In this document: positions 1-5,885 of the stretch, in pieces
Layout: every line of letters starts with the position of its first letter
Numbering within the stretch: the first letter of the stretch is position 1
From: Deltaproteobacteria bacterium RBG_16_44_11
Lineage (GTDB): Bacteria; Desulfobacterota; Syntrophia; Syntrophales; Smithellaceae
Direction: 5' to 3'
Assembly (NCBI GenBank): GCA_001797845.1
Contig: MGQN01000034.1
Span: 607-18,902, forward strand
DNA: 18,296 nucleotides
Translations under genes and position numbers: made by a program
Notes under the pieces: model-generated
What the model was told of the DNA's origin: nothing
Database searches by the model: none
What the model saw: the letters and a program-made list of their open reading frames with translations, nothing else

Positions 1-820
1 TCAGTGTGATGATTGAATCGAAAGAAAACTTATTTGATGTCACTTTGAACCAGCCAAATTTAAACGGTAAACTGTAAAGAAGATCGGAACCATCAGATCC
101 CCAGATTCGCCCAAAAGCATAACAAAGATTTTCCAGATAAGGCGGAGGACTGCATAAAAATGAGGGCAACGGTTCGACTGTCGGCAGATCAACAATTGTG
201 TCCACTGCACCAACCAAATAAAACAAATATTCATCAGAATCAGTCACCCAGACGAGCGCTCCCGCGGGGCGGTTTAAGATCTGTATTCCACCTTCTACGG
301 CGAGTTCAATCTGTGATATTGCGCCATTACCCGAAAGCTCGCCGTTAACCACATTGGTCATGCAAACATGGTAAGTGCCGGCAGGGAGGTTTCCATTGCC
401 CAAAAGGAGCATTGCACCGGGAGGTTGCGGTACGCCCCATGGCAAGACGGAATTGGTCGCCGGATCAAAAACTCCCTGCCAGTACGAATTAGATATGTAA
501 ACTTTATCGTCAACATCGATATAGGAAAAAGGATGCTTTGGTCCAGCCACGGCGCCAATATTAACAGCATGGCCTTGGATATTCCGATAAAGTATTCCGT
601 TGGCCACGCAGAGCATACAGTTATTGCCAGCCCAAAGGCTATGAGCACCGGCAAGTGTAATGAACAACGTCTTTCCTTTGCGGATGGATAAATGATTAGT
701 CAAATCAACGTCAGCGTTAAGAATGATACGCGGTTCGGCAATACCAGTTTTTGAGTAAAATCGTTCCTCATCTTTAACGTTGTTGGCTCCGGAAAAGCCA
801 TTAACATTGATTTCAGACAT
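1..820 (-). CDS. Virion structural protein, possible tail/DNA-stabilisation protein (partial, C-terminus off window)
   Basis: An open frame of 273 codons with no stop runs from the ATG at 820-818 to the left edge, so only the N-terminal part is present. The start overlaps the connector stop codon (TAATG), which implies translational coupling. The protein begins MSEINVNGFSGANNVKDEER and continues with NADVDLTNHLSIRKGK, a GAHSLW segment and many short Gly/Asn-rich beta strands (for example VANGILYRNI, DVDDKVYISNSYW). This start, with a short 'GxNNV' segment and an 'N-VD-TN---RxG' segment, resembles phage structural proteins encoded after head-tail connectors, probably beta-propeller-like. Position after a connector-like gene supports a role in closing or stabilising the filled head or joining it to the tail. 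No signal peptide or enzyme motif is seen. The family assignment is from memory of similar phage proteins and is not certain. Confidence 0.72.
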   Translation of the reverse strand, partial: MSEINVNGFSGANNVKDEERFYSKTGIAEPRIILNADVDLTNHLSIRKGKTLFITLAGAHSLWAGNNCMLCVANGILYRNIQGHAVNIGAVAGPKHPFSYIDVDDKVYISNSYWQGVFDPATNSVLPWGVPQPPGAMLLLGNGNLPAGTYHVCMTNVVNGELSGNGAISQIELAVEGGIQILNRPAGALVWVTDSDEYLFYLVGAVDTIVDLPTVEPLPSFLCSPPPYLENLCYAFGRIWGSDGSDLLYSLPFKFGWFKVTSNKFSFDSIITL

Positions 821-1521
821 TAATCGCACGCTCCCCTATCCTCAGAACCATCATCGCCATAATACTGAGGTTCTGCGTCGATCCCGATAAAATCACAAAG
901 TTCTGTCATGGCCTCGTAAAATTTGCCTGTATGATATTTTGTACCGATTCCTGAATTGTCCTGGCCATCTTCGATAGCCTCTCCGAAAATTTCTTTAACG
1001 ACATAATGTTTAACTAATCGTTCTTGCAGGTGCTCCGGAATGCCATCTGGCACATCGTCGTCGTCAGTCATGGCCGCGGGTTTTCTGTAATAATGGATAC
1101 CCAAGGTTTGAGCAGCGGCCGGAATGCCCTGATAGTAAAGATTAGACCCTTTGACGCAGATTTTATAAATTTCCCCTGTCTCAGTTATATTCAGATTGCT
1201 AATCTGTTTTAGAAATAGCGCAAAGGAATAGTAATCTCCGCCGACAGGAGGGAGAATTCTATTGCCGCTTGAATCGACAATAACCATGACCTTCCGCTGG
1301 TAATCAGTTGGCAATGGAACCTTGGAATCTGTGGTGATGGTGGCCACGGTACCGACTTTAAAAAGATCTGGAAGAGGAGGTGATATCTGTCCGTTTGGCA
1401 TTCTTATTCCCGCGGCAATTATAGAAACGGCACTATTTATTTTATCCGTTAAGATCGTTTCGGTATATGCCGGGTCTTGAATGATTTCTGTGATAGAAGT
1501 TAATAAAGCAGATAATTCCAT
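820..1521 (-). CDS. Putative head-tail connector/adaptor protein
   Basis: A 233-residue protein with no signal peptide or membrane segment. The start at 1521 has a good site (AAAGGGGAG) upstream. The N-terminal third looks helical and beta mixed. The middle contains GNRILPP and LNITETGEIYKI. Residues 144-187 carry YYRKPAAMTDDDDVPDGIP followed by a helical HLQERLVKHYVVKEIF stretch and IEDG. That pattern, a 'YYR-P-pm---dd-pd-iP' loop before a long helix with KEI, is typical of small phage connector or tail-accessory proteins that sit between portal and tail. The acidic C-terminus (EDRGACD) overlaps the start of the next structural gene. The gene follows the amidohydrolase and is separated from the other head genes by the lysis cassette. 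Role in virion completion is inferred from pattern and position. Confidence 0.6.
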   Translation of the reverse strand: MELSALLTSITEIIQDPAYTETILTDKINSAVSIIAAGIRMPNGQISPPLPDLFKVGTVATITTDSKVPLPTDYQRKVMVIVDSSGNRILPPVGGDYYSFALFLKQISNLNITETGEIYKICVKGSNLYYQGIPAAAQTLGIHYYRKPAAMTDDDDVPDGIPEHLQERLVKHYVVKEIFGEAIEDGQDNSGIGTKYHTGKFYEAMTELCDFIGIDAEPQYYGDDGSEDRGACD

Positions 1522-1533
1522 TTTGTCTCCCCT

Positions 1534-2742
1534 TTAATTAAATAAAAACCTCTCTGGGTTTACGGAACAAAATAAATCCTTCTCGTTGTCACAGAGGCGC
1601 TTCGTGTTGCAAAATGTTTCTAAGTATTGATTATAAGAAGGACTCCAAAGCAGATTAATCATAAAATCTGTCCCAAAAAGAATCCTTTGTTTCGTGTAAT
1701 GGGGAAGTTTTTGTTTATTCACCAAAGCAATTAAATCTTTGTAATATGAATCGGCAAAAGCCAAACAGGAAAAATCAGTATAAACATTTTCATAACTATT
1801 GACGAGTCTGAGAACCTTCGTCTGCCAATCGCTTTGAGAAAAAACCAACCAATTCTTTTTGTTCTGTGCGCCCATGTGAGCTAGATTTAGTTTCAGGGTC
1901 GGATATTCTTGGAGTACGCTTTCCCATTTATCCGGGGTAGTATAAACATTGGCTTCGTTGACAATAGCAAATCCACCATCACTGCAATGTGTCGTGACGG
2001 GTATCTTTTTGTTGCAGCAATACTGATAAAGGAATCTGACTTTTTCCTGTTCTTTAATATCCTGTGGCCAAGGGTCAAATCCCAAAGGTGGATATAATTT
2101 AACGCCGGCAAATCCCTTCACGGTTCCCATGTTTCCGTAAAGAACAGATATATCAGGTTTGTAGTTTCCAAAACACTCTGCCATGATTTTTTCTATTGTG
2201 GCCAACGTATAATTGGAAGTATTCAGGCTGATGAAGGGATAAATTTCAAACAGTTTTGATTCCTTCTCTACTAAAACGTGTTCGCAATTCACGGCGTTAC
2301 CTTGTCGTGGAACCACTTCAAGGTCGAACATATTATAACAAGTGATGGCTTCGTACAGGTCTGTCATTTGCTCAACAATCGGCTTTTGTGCTGGCAGTTT
2401 ATAGAATGTATCAGACATAATGTTTTTAAATCCGAAGTCCATAATAAGAGGAGTAAGGACAATTTTTTTATATTTATTGCCGGAGACAGTGACGACATCA
2501 CCCTGTATGCAAGAAGATTGCCGCAGATAATATTCAAGGATGAGGAAGTAATTACCCAGGTCGTTTTCCATCATGCCCAGAAGATTTTTTACAACCTTAT
2601 CTTTCCCGAGAAAACCCATTATAGGCGCACTAATCGGAGTCGTCATTAACAATAGACGCCAATTCATTCTCTGAATAAATGCTAAGAGGTTTGGATGTCC
2701 CAAAGTAAGCGCGTGAAAATGAATATCGTAAAATTTTTTCAT
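1534..2742 (-). CDS. Amidohydrolase-superfamily metal-dependent hydrolase (Amidohydro_2-like)
   Basis: A 402-residue protein with the hallmarks of the Amidohydro_2 group (TIM-barrel metal-dependent hydrolases and decarboxylases). It has an N-terminal HxH at His8 and His10 (YDIHFHAL), Lys215 in FAGVKLYPPLGFDP, His252 in VTTHCSDGG, His289 in LNLAHMGA and Asp359 in LFGTDFM. All expected metal ligands and the catalytic Asp are therefore kept and the frame is intact from start to stop. The substrate is unknown: the family includes lactonases, decarboxylases and small-molecule hydrolases. There is no signal peptide, so it should act in the cytoplasm. The ribosome site (GAGAAGG) lies at the end of the upstream secreted-protein gene, whose stop is 1 nt before this ATG. 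A full metabolic-type hydrolase between lysis genes and a connector gene is unusual for a phage late operon; it may be an auxiliary or moron gene. Confidence 0.85.
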   Translation of the reverse strand: MKKFYDIHFHALTLGHPNLLAFIQRMNWRLLLMTTPISAPIMGFLGKDKVVKNLLGMMENDLGNYFLILEYYLRQSSCIQGDVVTVSGNKYKKIVLTPLIMDFGFKNIMSDTFYKLPAQKPIVEQMTDLYEAITCYNMFDLEVVPRQGNAVNCEHVLVEKESKLFEIYPFISLNTSNYTLATIEKIMAECFGNYKPDISVLYGNMGTVKGFAGVKLYPPLGFDPWPQDIKEQEKVRFLYQYCCNKKIPVTTHCSDGGFAIVNEANVYTTPDKWESVLQEYPTLKLNLAHMGAQNKKNWLVFSQSDWQTKVLRLVNSYENVYTDFSCLAFADSYYKDLIALVNKQKLPHYTKQRILFGTDFMINLLWSPSYNQYLETFCNTKRLCDNEKDLFCSVNPERFLFN

Positions 2743-2743
2743 A

Positions 2744-3094
2744 TTATTTTACCTTCTCCCACTTTGCTCTTTTCTTTGCTTCATTAAAAGCTTCAATGGC
2801 CTTCTCTTTTGTTTTTAGTTTCCGTTGTTTTAAAATATGATTGTGCGCTCTCTTAAATTCCTTAAAATCCAATGAGCCATAGTACGAATAGTTTGTTCCT
2901 TCTTCACAGTAATAAACGCGATAAACCACTTCATTGAGAATCGTAGCTTTATAGAGCAGATAATCATATTTGCATGGTTGATTGTAATCAATATGACAAG
3001 CTAGAGCATTTACGCATGGCGGTTGATATGGCTGGGCGAAAGACAACACTGGAAATATTAAAACTATAAATAAAATACTAATTATCTTTTTCAT
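2744..3094 (-). CDS. Small exported protein with four cysteines, unknown function
   Basis: A 116-residue protein with a clear Sec signal peptide: a basic MKK, a hydrophobic core of about residues 4-18 and a likely cleavage after SFA (residue 20). The mature part holds Cys27, Cys33, Cys41 and Cys63, which could form two disulfides outside the cytoplasm. The middle is rich in tyrosine, and residues about 83-116 are a highly charged Lys/Glu helix. The ribosome site AAGGGAGGG is strong and lies at the stop of the transglycosylase-like gene. Sitting directly after two peptidoglycan-degrading enzymes, it could be a lysis accessory or regulator, but no known family is recognised. It does not have the lipobox expected of an outer-membrane spanin subunit. 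Confidence 0.68.
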   Translation of the reverse strand: MKKIISILFIVLIFPVLSFAQPYQPPCVNALACHIDYNQPCKYDYLLYKATILNEVVYRVYYCEEGTNYSYYGSLDFKEFKRAHNHILKQRKLKTKEKAIEAFNEAKKRAKWEKVK

Positions 3095-3097
3095 TTC

Positions 3098-3484
3098 TTA
3101 CCCTCCCTTATAGCAAGCCCAGTTTGAACCGTGTCCGTTTATAATCGCCCACTTTAAAAGCCATCTTTGATCTTGCTCCGATTCAATTTTAAGGTCTTTC
3201 CGGACAGCTAAACCGGTAAACCAATCAAATGTTTTCCTCCAAAATTGGGCGCAACCACGCGCCTTACAATGATATTTTTTAGCACAAGTACTTGTTTTGC
3301 AATAATAAGGGGATGGTATATTTTTATCACAATCACCCCAAATATTATTCTGCCCACCGCTTTCACATAAAATAATTTCATCAACCAATCGGTCAATCCG
3401 ATCATTCCATATAACGCTTTCTTTGCCTTCACGAGCAAAACCAACAATACATAAAATTATTAAACACAAAATTAGTTTCTTCAT
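3098..3484 (-). CDS. Exported lysozyme/transglycosylase-like protein (second lysis enzyme)
   Basis: A 128-residue protein with an N-terminal hydrophobic segment (about residues 3-17, MKKLILCLIILCIVGFA) acting as a signal peptide or signal anchor. The mature region has a lysozyme-fold pattern: a helix ending in LCESGGQN with Glu41 as the likely catalytic residue, then IWGD, GCAQFW, TFDWF, and a C-terminal DQRWLLKWAIINGHGS helix ending NWACY. Similar small 'transglycosylase-like' proteins cut the glycan strands of peptidoglycan. The mature part carries seven cysteines (40, 52, 62, 67, 73, 78, 124), suggesting disulfides and an extracytoplasmic location. Cys7 and Cys12 lie in the hydrophobic segment. 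The gene follows the M15 endolysin after a 53-nt gap. Its ribosome site is weak (AGGT), so initiation may be low or regulated. Confidence 0.72.
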   Translation of the reverse strand: MKKLILCLIILCIVGFAREGKESVIWNDRIDRLVDEIILCESGGQNNIWGDCDKNIPSPYYCKTSTCAKKYHCKARGCAQFWRKTFDWFTGLAVRKDLKIESEQDQRWLLKWAIINGHGSNWACYKGG

Positions 3485-3537
3485 CAGAAGTTAACCTATG
3501 TGTCCTTACCTGCACAACGGGTGGAACGAATATTTTT

Positions 3538-4038
3538 TCATGTGGTCTCCTCAAAATGCGGTTTATCTGGTTTCGGGTTCCCTTTGGCATCCTTAAACCG
3601 TCCGCCCCACTTAATTCTTTCACCACCTATCTTTTCACCCAATAAACCAAGTTCTTCGTATTCCGGGATGCCATCGGCATCAACATCTTTATCTTCCGTT
3701 ATATATTTACCGGCTATAACAATTCCAAAATCTACGGCATGTGCCTTGTCATTCGCCGGATCGAGGTCAAGTAAATTAATGATATGCTTTGATGCCATCG
3801 TCCACGTAACTTTTCGATTCTCTTTTTCCGTAATTGCCGGCCAGCCAACACCAAAACGTAAAAGATTTACCTCAGTCAACAGCTGTCTTCCCTGGGCAAA
3901 AAGAGCCATCTGTTCCTGAAATAAACGATCCACAGAAGTCACGATTACAAGATGTCCCAATTCTGTTTCTGATTGGTAAATTAATTGAAGAGAAAATTCC
4001 TTCATAAACGGTGTGGTCATTTCAAGATTTCGGCTCAT
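3538..4038 (-). CDS. M15-family peptidase endolysin (L-alanyl-D-glutamate peptidase type) with EF-hand-like loop
   Basis: A 166-residue protein with the M15 zinc-peptidase layout used by phage endolysins that cut the peptide stems of peptidoglycan. The N-terminal half has FAQGRQLL, GVGWPAI and TEKENRKVTWT. Zinc ligands are His85 (TMASKH), Asp103 (AHAVDFGI) and His161 (KPHFE); IKWGGRF at 142-148 is the usual strand before the last ligand. Between the second and third ligands, residues 118-129 (DVDADGIPEYEE) match the canonical DxDxDG...E EF-hand loop, so calcium control is likely, as known for the phage T5 endopeptidase. There is no signal peptide, so it needs a holin or other route. The start at 4038 follows GGGAG and sits 1 nt past the stop of the small membrane protein, consistent with a holin-endolysin pair. 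Confidence 0.85.
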   Translation of the reverse strand: MSRNLEMTTPFMKEFSLQLIYQSETELGHLVIVTSVDRLFQEQMALFAQGRQLLTEVNLLRFGVGWPAITEKENRKVTWTMASKHIINLLDLDPANDKAHAVDFGIVIAGKYITEDKDVDADGIPEYEELGLLGEKIGGERIKWGGRFKDAKGNPKPDKPHFEETT

Positions 4039-4296
4039 TTAAACTCCCGTTGGCGGTTTTCCCGTTAATAATCCTTGACCAATATGGGCACATACTCCGC
4101 CCAAAAATCCGGTTACGGCTGCGATAGAAGCATTTAACTTCCACCGTTTATTTACCTTCTTGTCTAAAAGTTCTAATGCTTCTTTATTTTCGCAACCAAC
4201 GCGAAGCGTTCCCTGAGTTAAATCAAAAAGGACATTCAATTTATCTTTTGTGGGCATTCCTGTAAATGTTGCCCTGGTAATTTCCACGCCGCTCAT
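4039..4296 (-). CDS. Small one-helix membrane protein, possible holin
   Basis: An 85-residue protein. I start it at the ATG 4296, because AAGGAGG (4305-4311) lies 8 nt upstream; a GTG two codons earlier would be too close to that site. The N-terminal part is polar (TGMPTKDKLNVLFDL), followed by a charged segment LELLDKKVNKRWKL. Residues about 55-77 (NASIAAVTGFLGGVCAHIGQ) form one hydrophobic, glycine-rich segment, with a short GKPPTGV tail. It is the first gene after the 4354-4392 terminator and abuts the M15 endolysin, the usual place for a holin. The single helix and short tail fit a small holin, but other phage membrane proteins look similar, so the holin role is inference. Confidence 0.62.
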   Translation of the reverse strand: MSGVEITRATFTGMPTKDKLNVLFDLTQGTLRVGCENKEALELLDKKVNKRWKLNASIAAVTGFLGGVCAHIGQGLLTGKPPTGV

Positions 4297-4353
4297 AAAC
4301 ACGTCCTCCTTTTTTTATTTTAAGCGCCTGCTTATCCATTATTGGACGTTTTT

Positions 4354-4392
4354 AAAAAACCCTCCTCCCGTTGAGAAGAAGGAGGGTTTTTT
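4354..4392 (-). terminator. Strong rho-independent terminator (bidirectional in form)
   Basis: Inverted repeat with arms 4354-4366 and 4380-4392 (AAAAAACCCTCCT and AGGAGGGTTTTTT on the plus strand) and a 13-nt loop. In the minus-strand transcript it forms a GC-rich hairpin followed by six U residues, just after the stop of the gene at 4414-4776. The symmetric A and T tracts mean it could also stop plus-strand transcription. It would end the capsid transcript before the lysis cassette. Confidence 0.85.
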
Positions 4393-4413
4393 GTTTATGC
4401 CTTTGCCTCAAAT

Positions 4414-4776
4414 TTATGCTTCCGAGGCTGCTTGTTTGACATAAGCGAACTCGTCAAATTCGATTTCGACGAGAGCGGCTCCTGCTGCGCCATTGGCCAC
4501 CAGTTTGATAACCTGGTTTGCCGGAGTAGTGTCCGCGGGATCGAAAACCAATCCTTTGTTGGTCACATCCGGGACGCCTGTTTCGACAACAAGGCCAGCG
4601 GTCGTAACGGCGGTAAGGGTATTTACCGCGGTCGTATCTCTCGACGCAATAATCGTGTCACCCGGCTCAACGGTATTTGTTTGATATACCGCTTTCAGGC
4701 CAGAGACGACTCCTCGACACGGCGCGGGAACGTACACAGTTCCATCGCTTGCTAAAGCTACAAGTAATCTAATCAT
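4414..4776 (-). CDS. Small beta-rich virion accessory protein, possible capsid decoration protein
   Basis: A 120-residue protein with no signal peptide, rich in Ala, Thr and Val, with alternating strand and turn patterns (DGTVYVPAPCRGVVSGLKAV, PGDTIIA, LVEIEFDEFAYV). It has few charged residues and only one cysteine (Cys20). The gene lies two genes after the major capsid protein and is closed by a strong terminator, as expected for an abundant virion component. Small beta-rich proteins in this place are often head decoration or cement proteins; this is inferred from composition and location only. The ribosome site AAAGGAG lies inside an inverted repeat (4778-4794) that may limit translation. 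Confidence 0.62.
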   Translation of the reverse strand: MIRLLVALASDGTVYVPAPCRGVVSGLKAVYQTNTVEPGDTIIASRDTTAVNTLTAVTTAGLVVETGVPDVTNKGLVFDPADTTPANQVIKLVANGAAGAALVEIEFDEFAYVKQAASEA

Positions 4777-4777
4777 T

Positions 4778-4794
4778 TTAAAGGTCTCCTTTAA
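4778..4794 (-). promoter_or_regulatory. Inverted repeat covering the ribosome site of the 4414-4776 gene
   Basis: The minus-strand sequence TTAAAGGAGACCTTTAA has perfect 7-nt arms (4788-4794 and 4778-4784) with a 3-nt loop. It contains the AGGAG core and ends just before the ATG at 4776-4774. If folded in mRNA it would hide the ribosome site. Regulation is inferred; only the repeat is directly visible. Confidence 0.4.
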
Positions 4795-4806
4795 TTTTTT
4801 TAATTG

Positions 4807-5793
4807 TTAAGCCGCAGGCGCAAGGATACTTATGCCTGTGGTTGCATCAACCTGAGTTGCGTGTGTCCTGTCCTTAACAAAATTTCCGTTCCATTCATCA
4901 CCTGTCCCAGGGTAATAACAAGCTTGGTGATACAAGCTGCCCAACTGGTTTTGCGTAACAACATTGTACCCACCGTCCGAAACTCCATGAACATCAATGC
5001 CAAGGACAGTTAATGTGGCGGAATATGTACCAGCAGCGGCCAAACCGCCTCCAGGCAGGACATTATTTTTAATAACGCTGAGTTTCATCGGTGCAACAAT
5101 GTGATTGAGGTTGGAATTAAAAACATTTCCTTCAATAAGCATACCGCTGATATCGGATGCGCCGGAACTTTTGATGGCTGTCCCATAGGTCGCGGTATTC
5201 ATATAAAAGAATTCGTTGTTGATAATTTTAGTATTGTCACAATCACCGGTCGTGTAAATGGCGTACCAAGAACCTGCTTTCCCCTGAAAACGATTATTCT
5301 TGATAACAGCGTAAGTGGCACCATTGAGGTAAATTGATGCAGGAATACCCGCAGTGTAGGTCGGTGGCGCAAATCTAATATTTTCAACAACGACATCGGC
5401 AGCGGTAATGGTAAGTGTTTTTGTGTCCGTTGCAGAAGTCCACTGCGCCCTATGAGGCGTTGACCCTATACCGACAATACGCACACCGGCCACAGCGACT
5501 GTCACGGCTTCGCTGAATGACCCTTTAATGTAAATAGTGTCTCCAGCCACTGCCACGGCCACGGCTTCGGTAATTGTTTTACAAGCAGTTGCCAAAGACC
5601 TACAATTCCCGCTGGCTGTTACGGCACTATTGACATAATAGAAGGTCCCTTCGTGTTGACCCATATAAAAGTCACTGATGGGTCGGGAGGCTGCATTACC
5701 GCCTACCGTTAAAACTCTTTCCGCACCGAGTACGGGAAAAGCAAACAGTACCGATAAAAACAAGCCGATTAAAAGACTGGTTATTTTTTTCAT
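4807..5793 (-). CDS. Signal-peptide-bearing right-handed beta-helix protein
   Basis: A 328-residue protein. The ATG at 5793 is preferred because AAGGAG (5801-5806) is 7 nt upstream; the ATG two codons earlier is only 1 nt from that site. It opens with a Sec signal peptide, MKKITSLLIGLFLSVLFAFP, with likely cleavage after VLGA (residue 24). The rest has the repeating pattern of right-handed parallel beta-helix proteins: TITEAVAVAVAGDTIYIKG, then VVVENIRF, AVIKNNRF, TKIINNEF, MLIEGNVFN and LSVIKNNV, each an 'I--N-f' rung. Such folds occur in polysaccharide lyases, tail spikes and adhesins. No clear catalytic set is visible. It is the first gene after the major capsid gene. Capsid parts are normally not exported, so its place suggests high expression, while its signal peptide suggests a role in the envelope or outside the cell. 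Confidence 0.78.
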   Translation of the reverse strand: MKKITSLLIGLFLSVLFAFPVLGAERVLTVGGNAASRPISDFYMGQHEGTFYYVNSAVTASGNCRSLATACKTITEAVAVAVAGDTIYIKGSFSEAVTVAVAGVRIVGIGSTPHRAQWTSATDTKTLTITAADVVVENIRFAPPTYTAGIPASIYLNGATYAVIKNNRFQGKAGSWYAIYTTGDCDNTKIINNEFFYMNTATYGTAIKSSGASDISGMLIEGNVFNSNLNHIVAPMKLSVIKNNVLPGGGLAAAGTYSATLTVLGIDVHGVSDGGYNVVTQNQLGSLYHQACYYPGTGDEWNGNFVKDRTHATQVDATTGISILAPAA

Positions 5794-5830
5794 GCTCATT
5801 CTCCTTCTTTAAAGCGGTTATCTGAAAGAA

Positions 5831-5854
5831 GGTGGAGGGTTTTACGCCTCCACC
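5831..5854 (-). terminator. Hairpin after the major capsid gene, possible weak terminator or 3' stabiliser
   Basis: Perfect 8-nt arms GGTGGAGG (5831-5838) and CCTCCACC (5847-5854) with an 8-nt loop, between the capsid stop (5886) and the beta-helix start. In the minus-strand transcript the hairpin is followed by UUCUUUC rather than a clean U tract. It may be a leaky terminator or protect the 3' end of the capsid mRNA. Confidence 0.5.
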
Positions 5855-5885
5855 ATAACATCAACATAAAATTACACGTTTACCG

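Noticed and set aside
1..820. Several plus- and minus-strand short frames at the left end
   Set aside because: A single uninterrupted 273-codon minus frame coupled to the connector gene explains the region; the others are shadows.
2278..2649. A 123-codon plus-strand open frame
   Set aside because: It is antisense to the amidohydrolase, which has a full set of catalytic residues in the minus frame.
3500..3919. A 139-codon plus-strand open frame
   Set aside because: It is antisense to the M15 endolysin, whose zinc ligands and EF-hand loop are clear. No ribosome site or family supports it.
5490..5575. Repeated GCCAC/ACGGCTTCG words in the beta-helix gene
   Set aside because: They encode the similar EAVAVAVAG and EAVTVAVAG rungs of the beta helix, so they follow from protein repetition and are not a separate DNA element.
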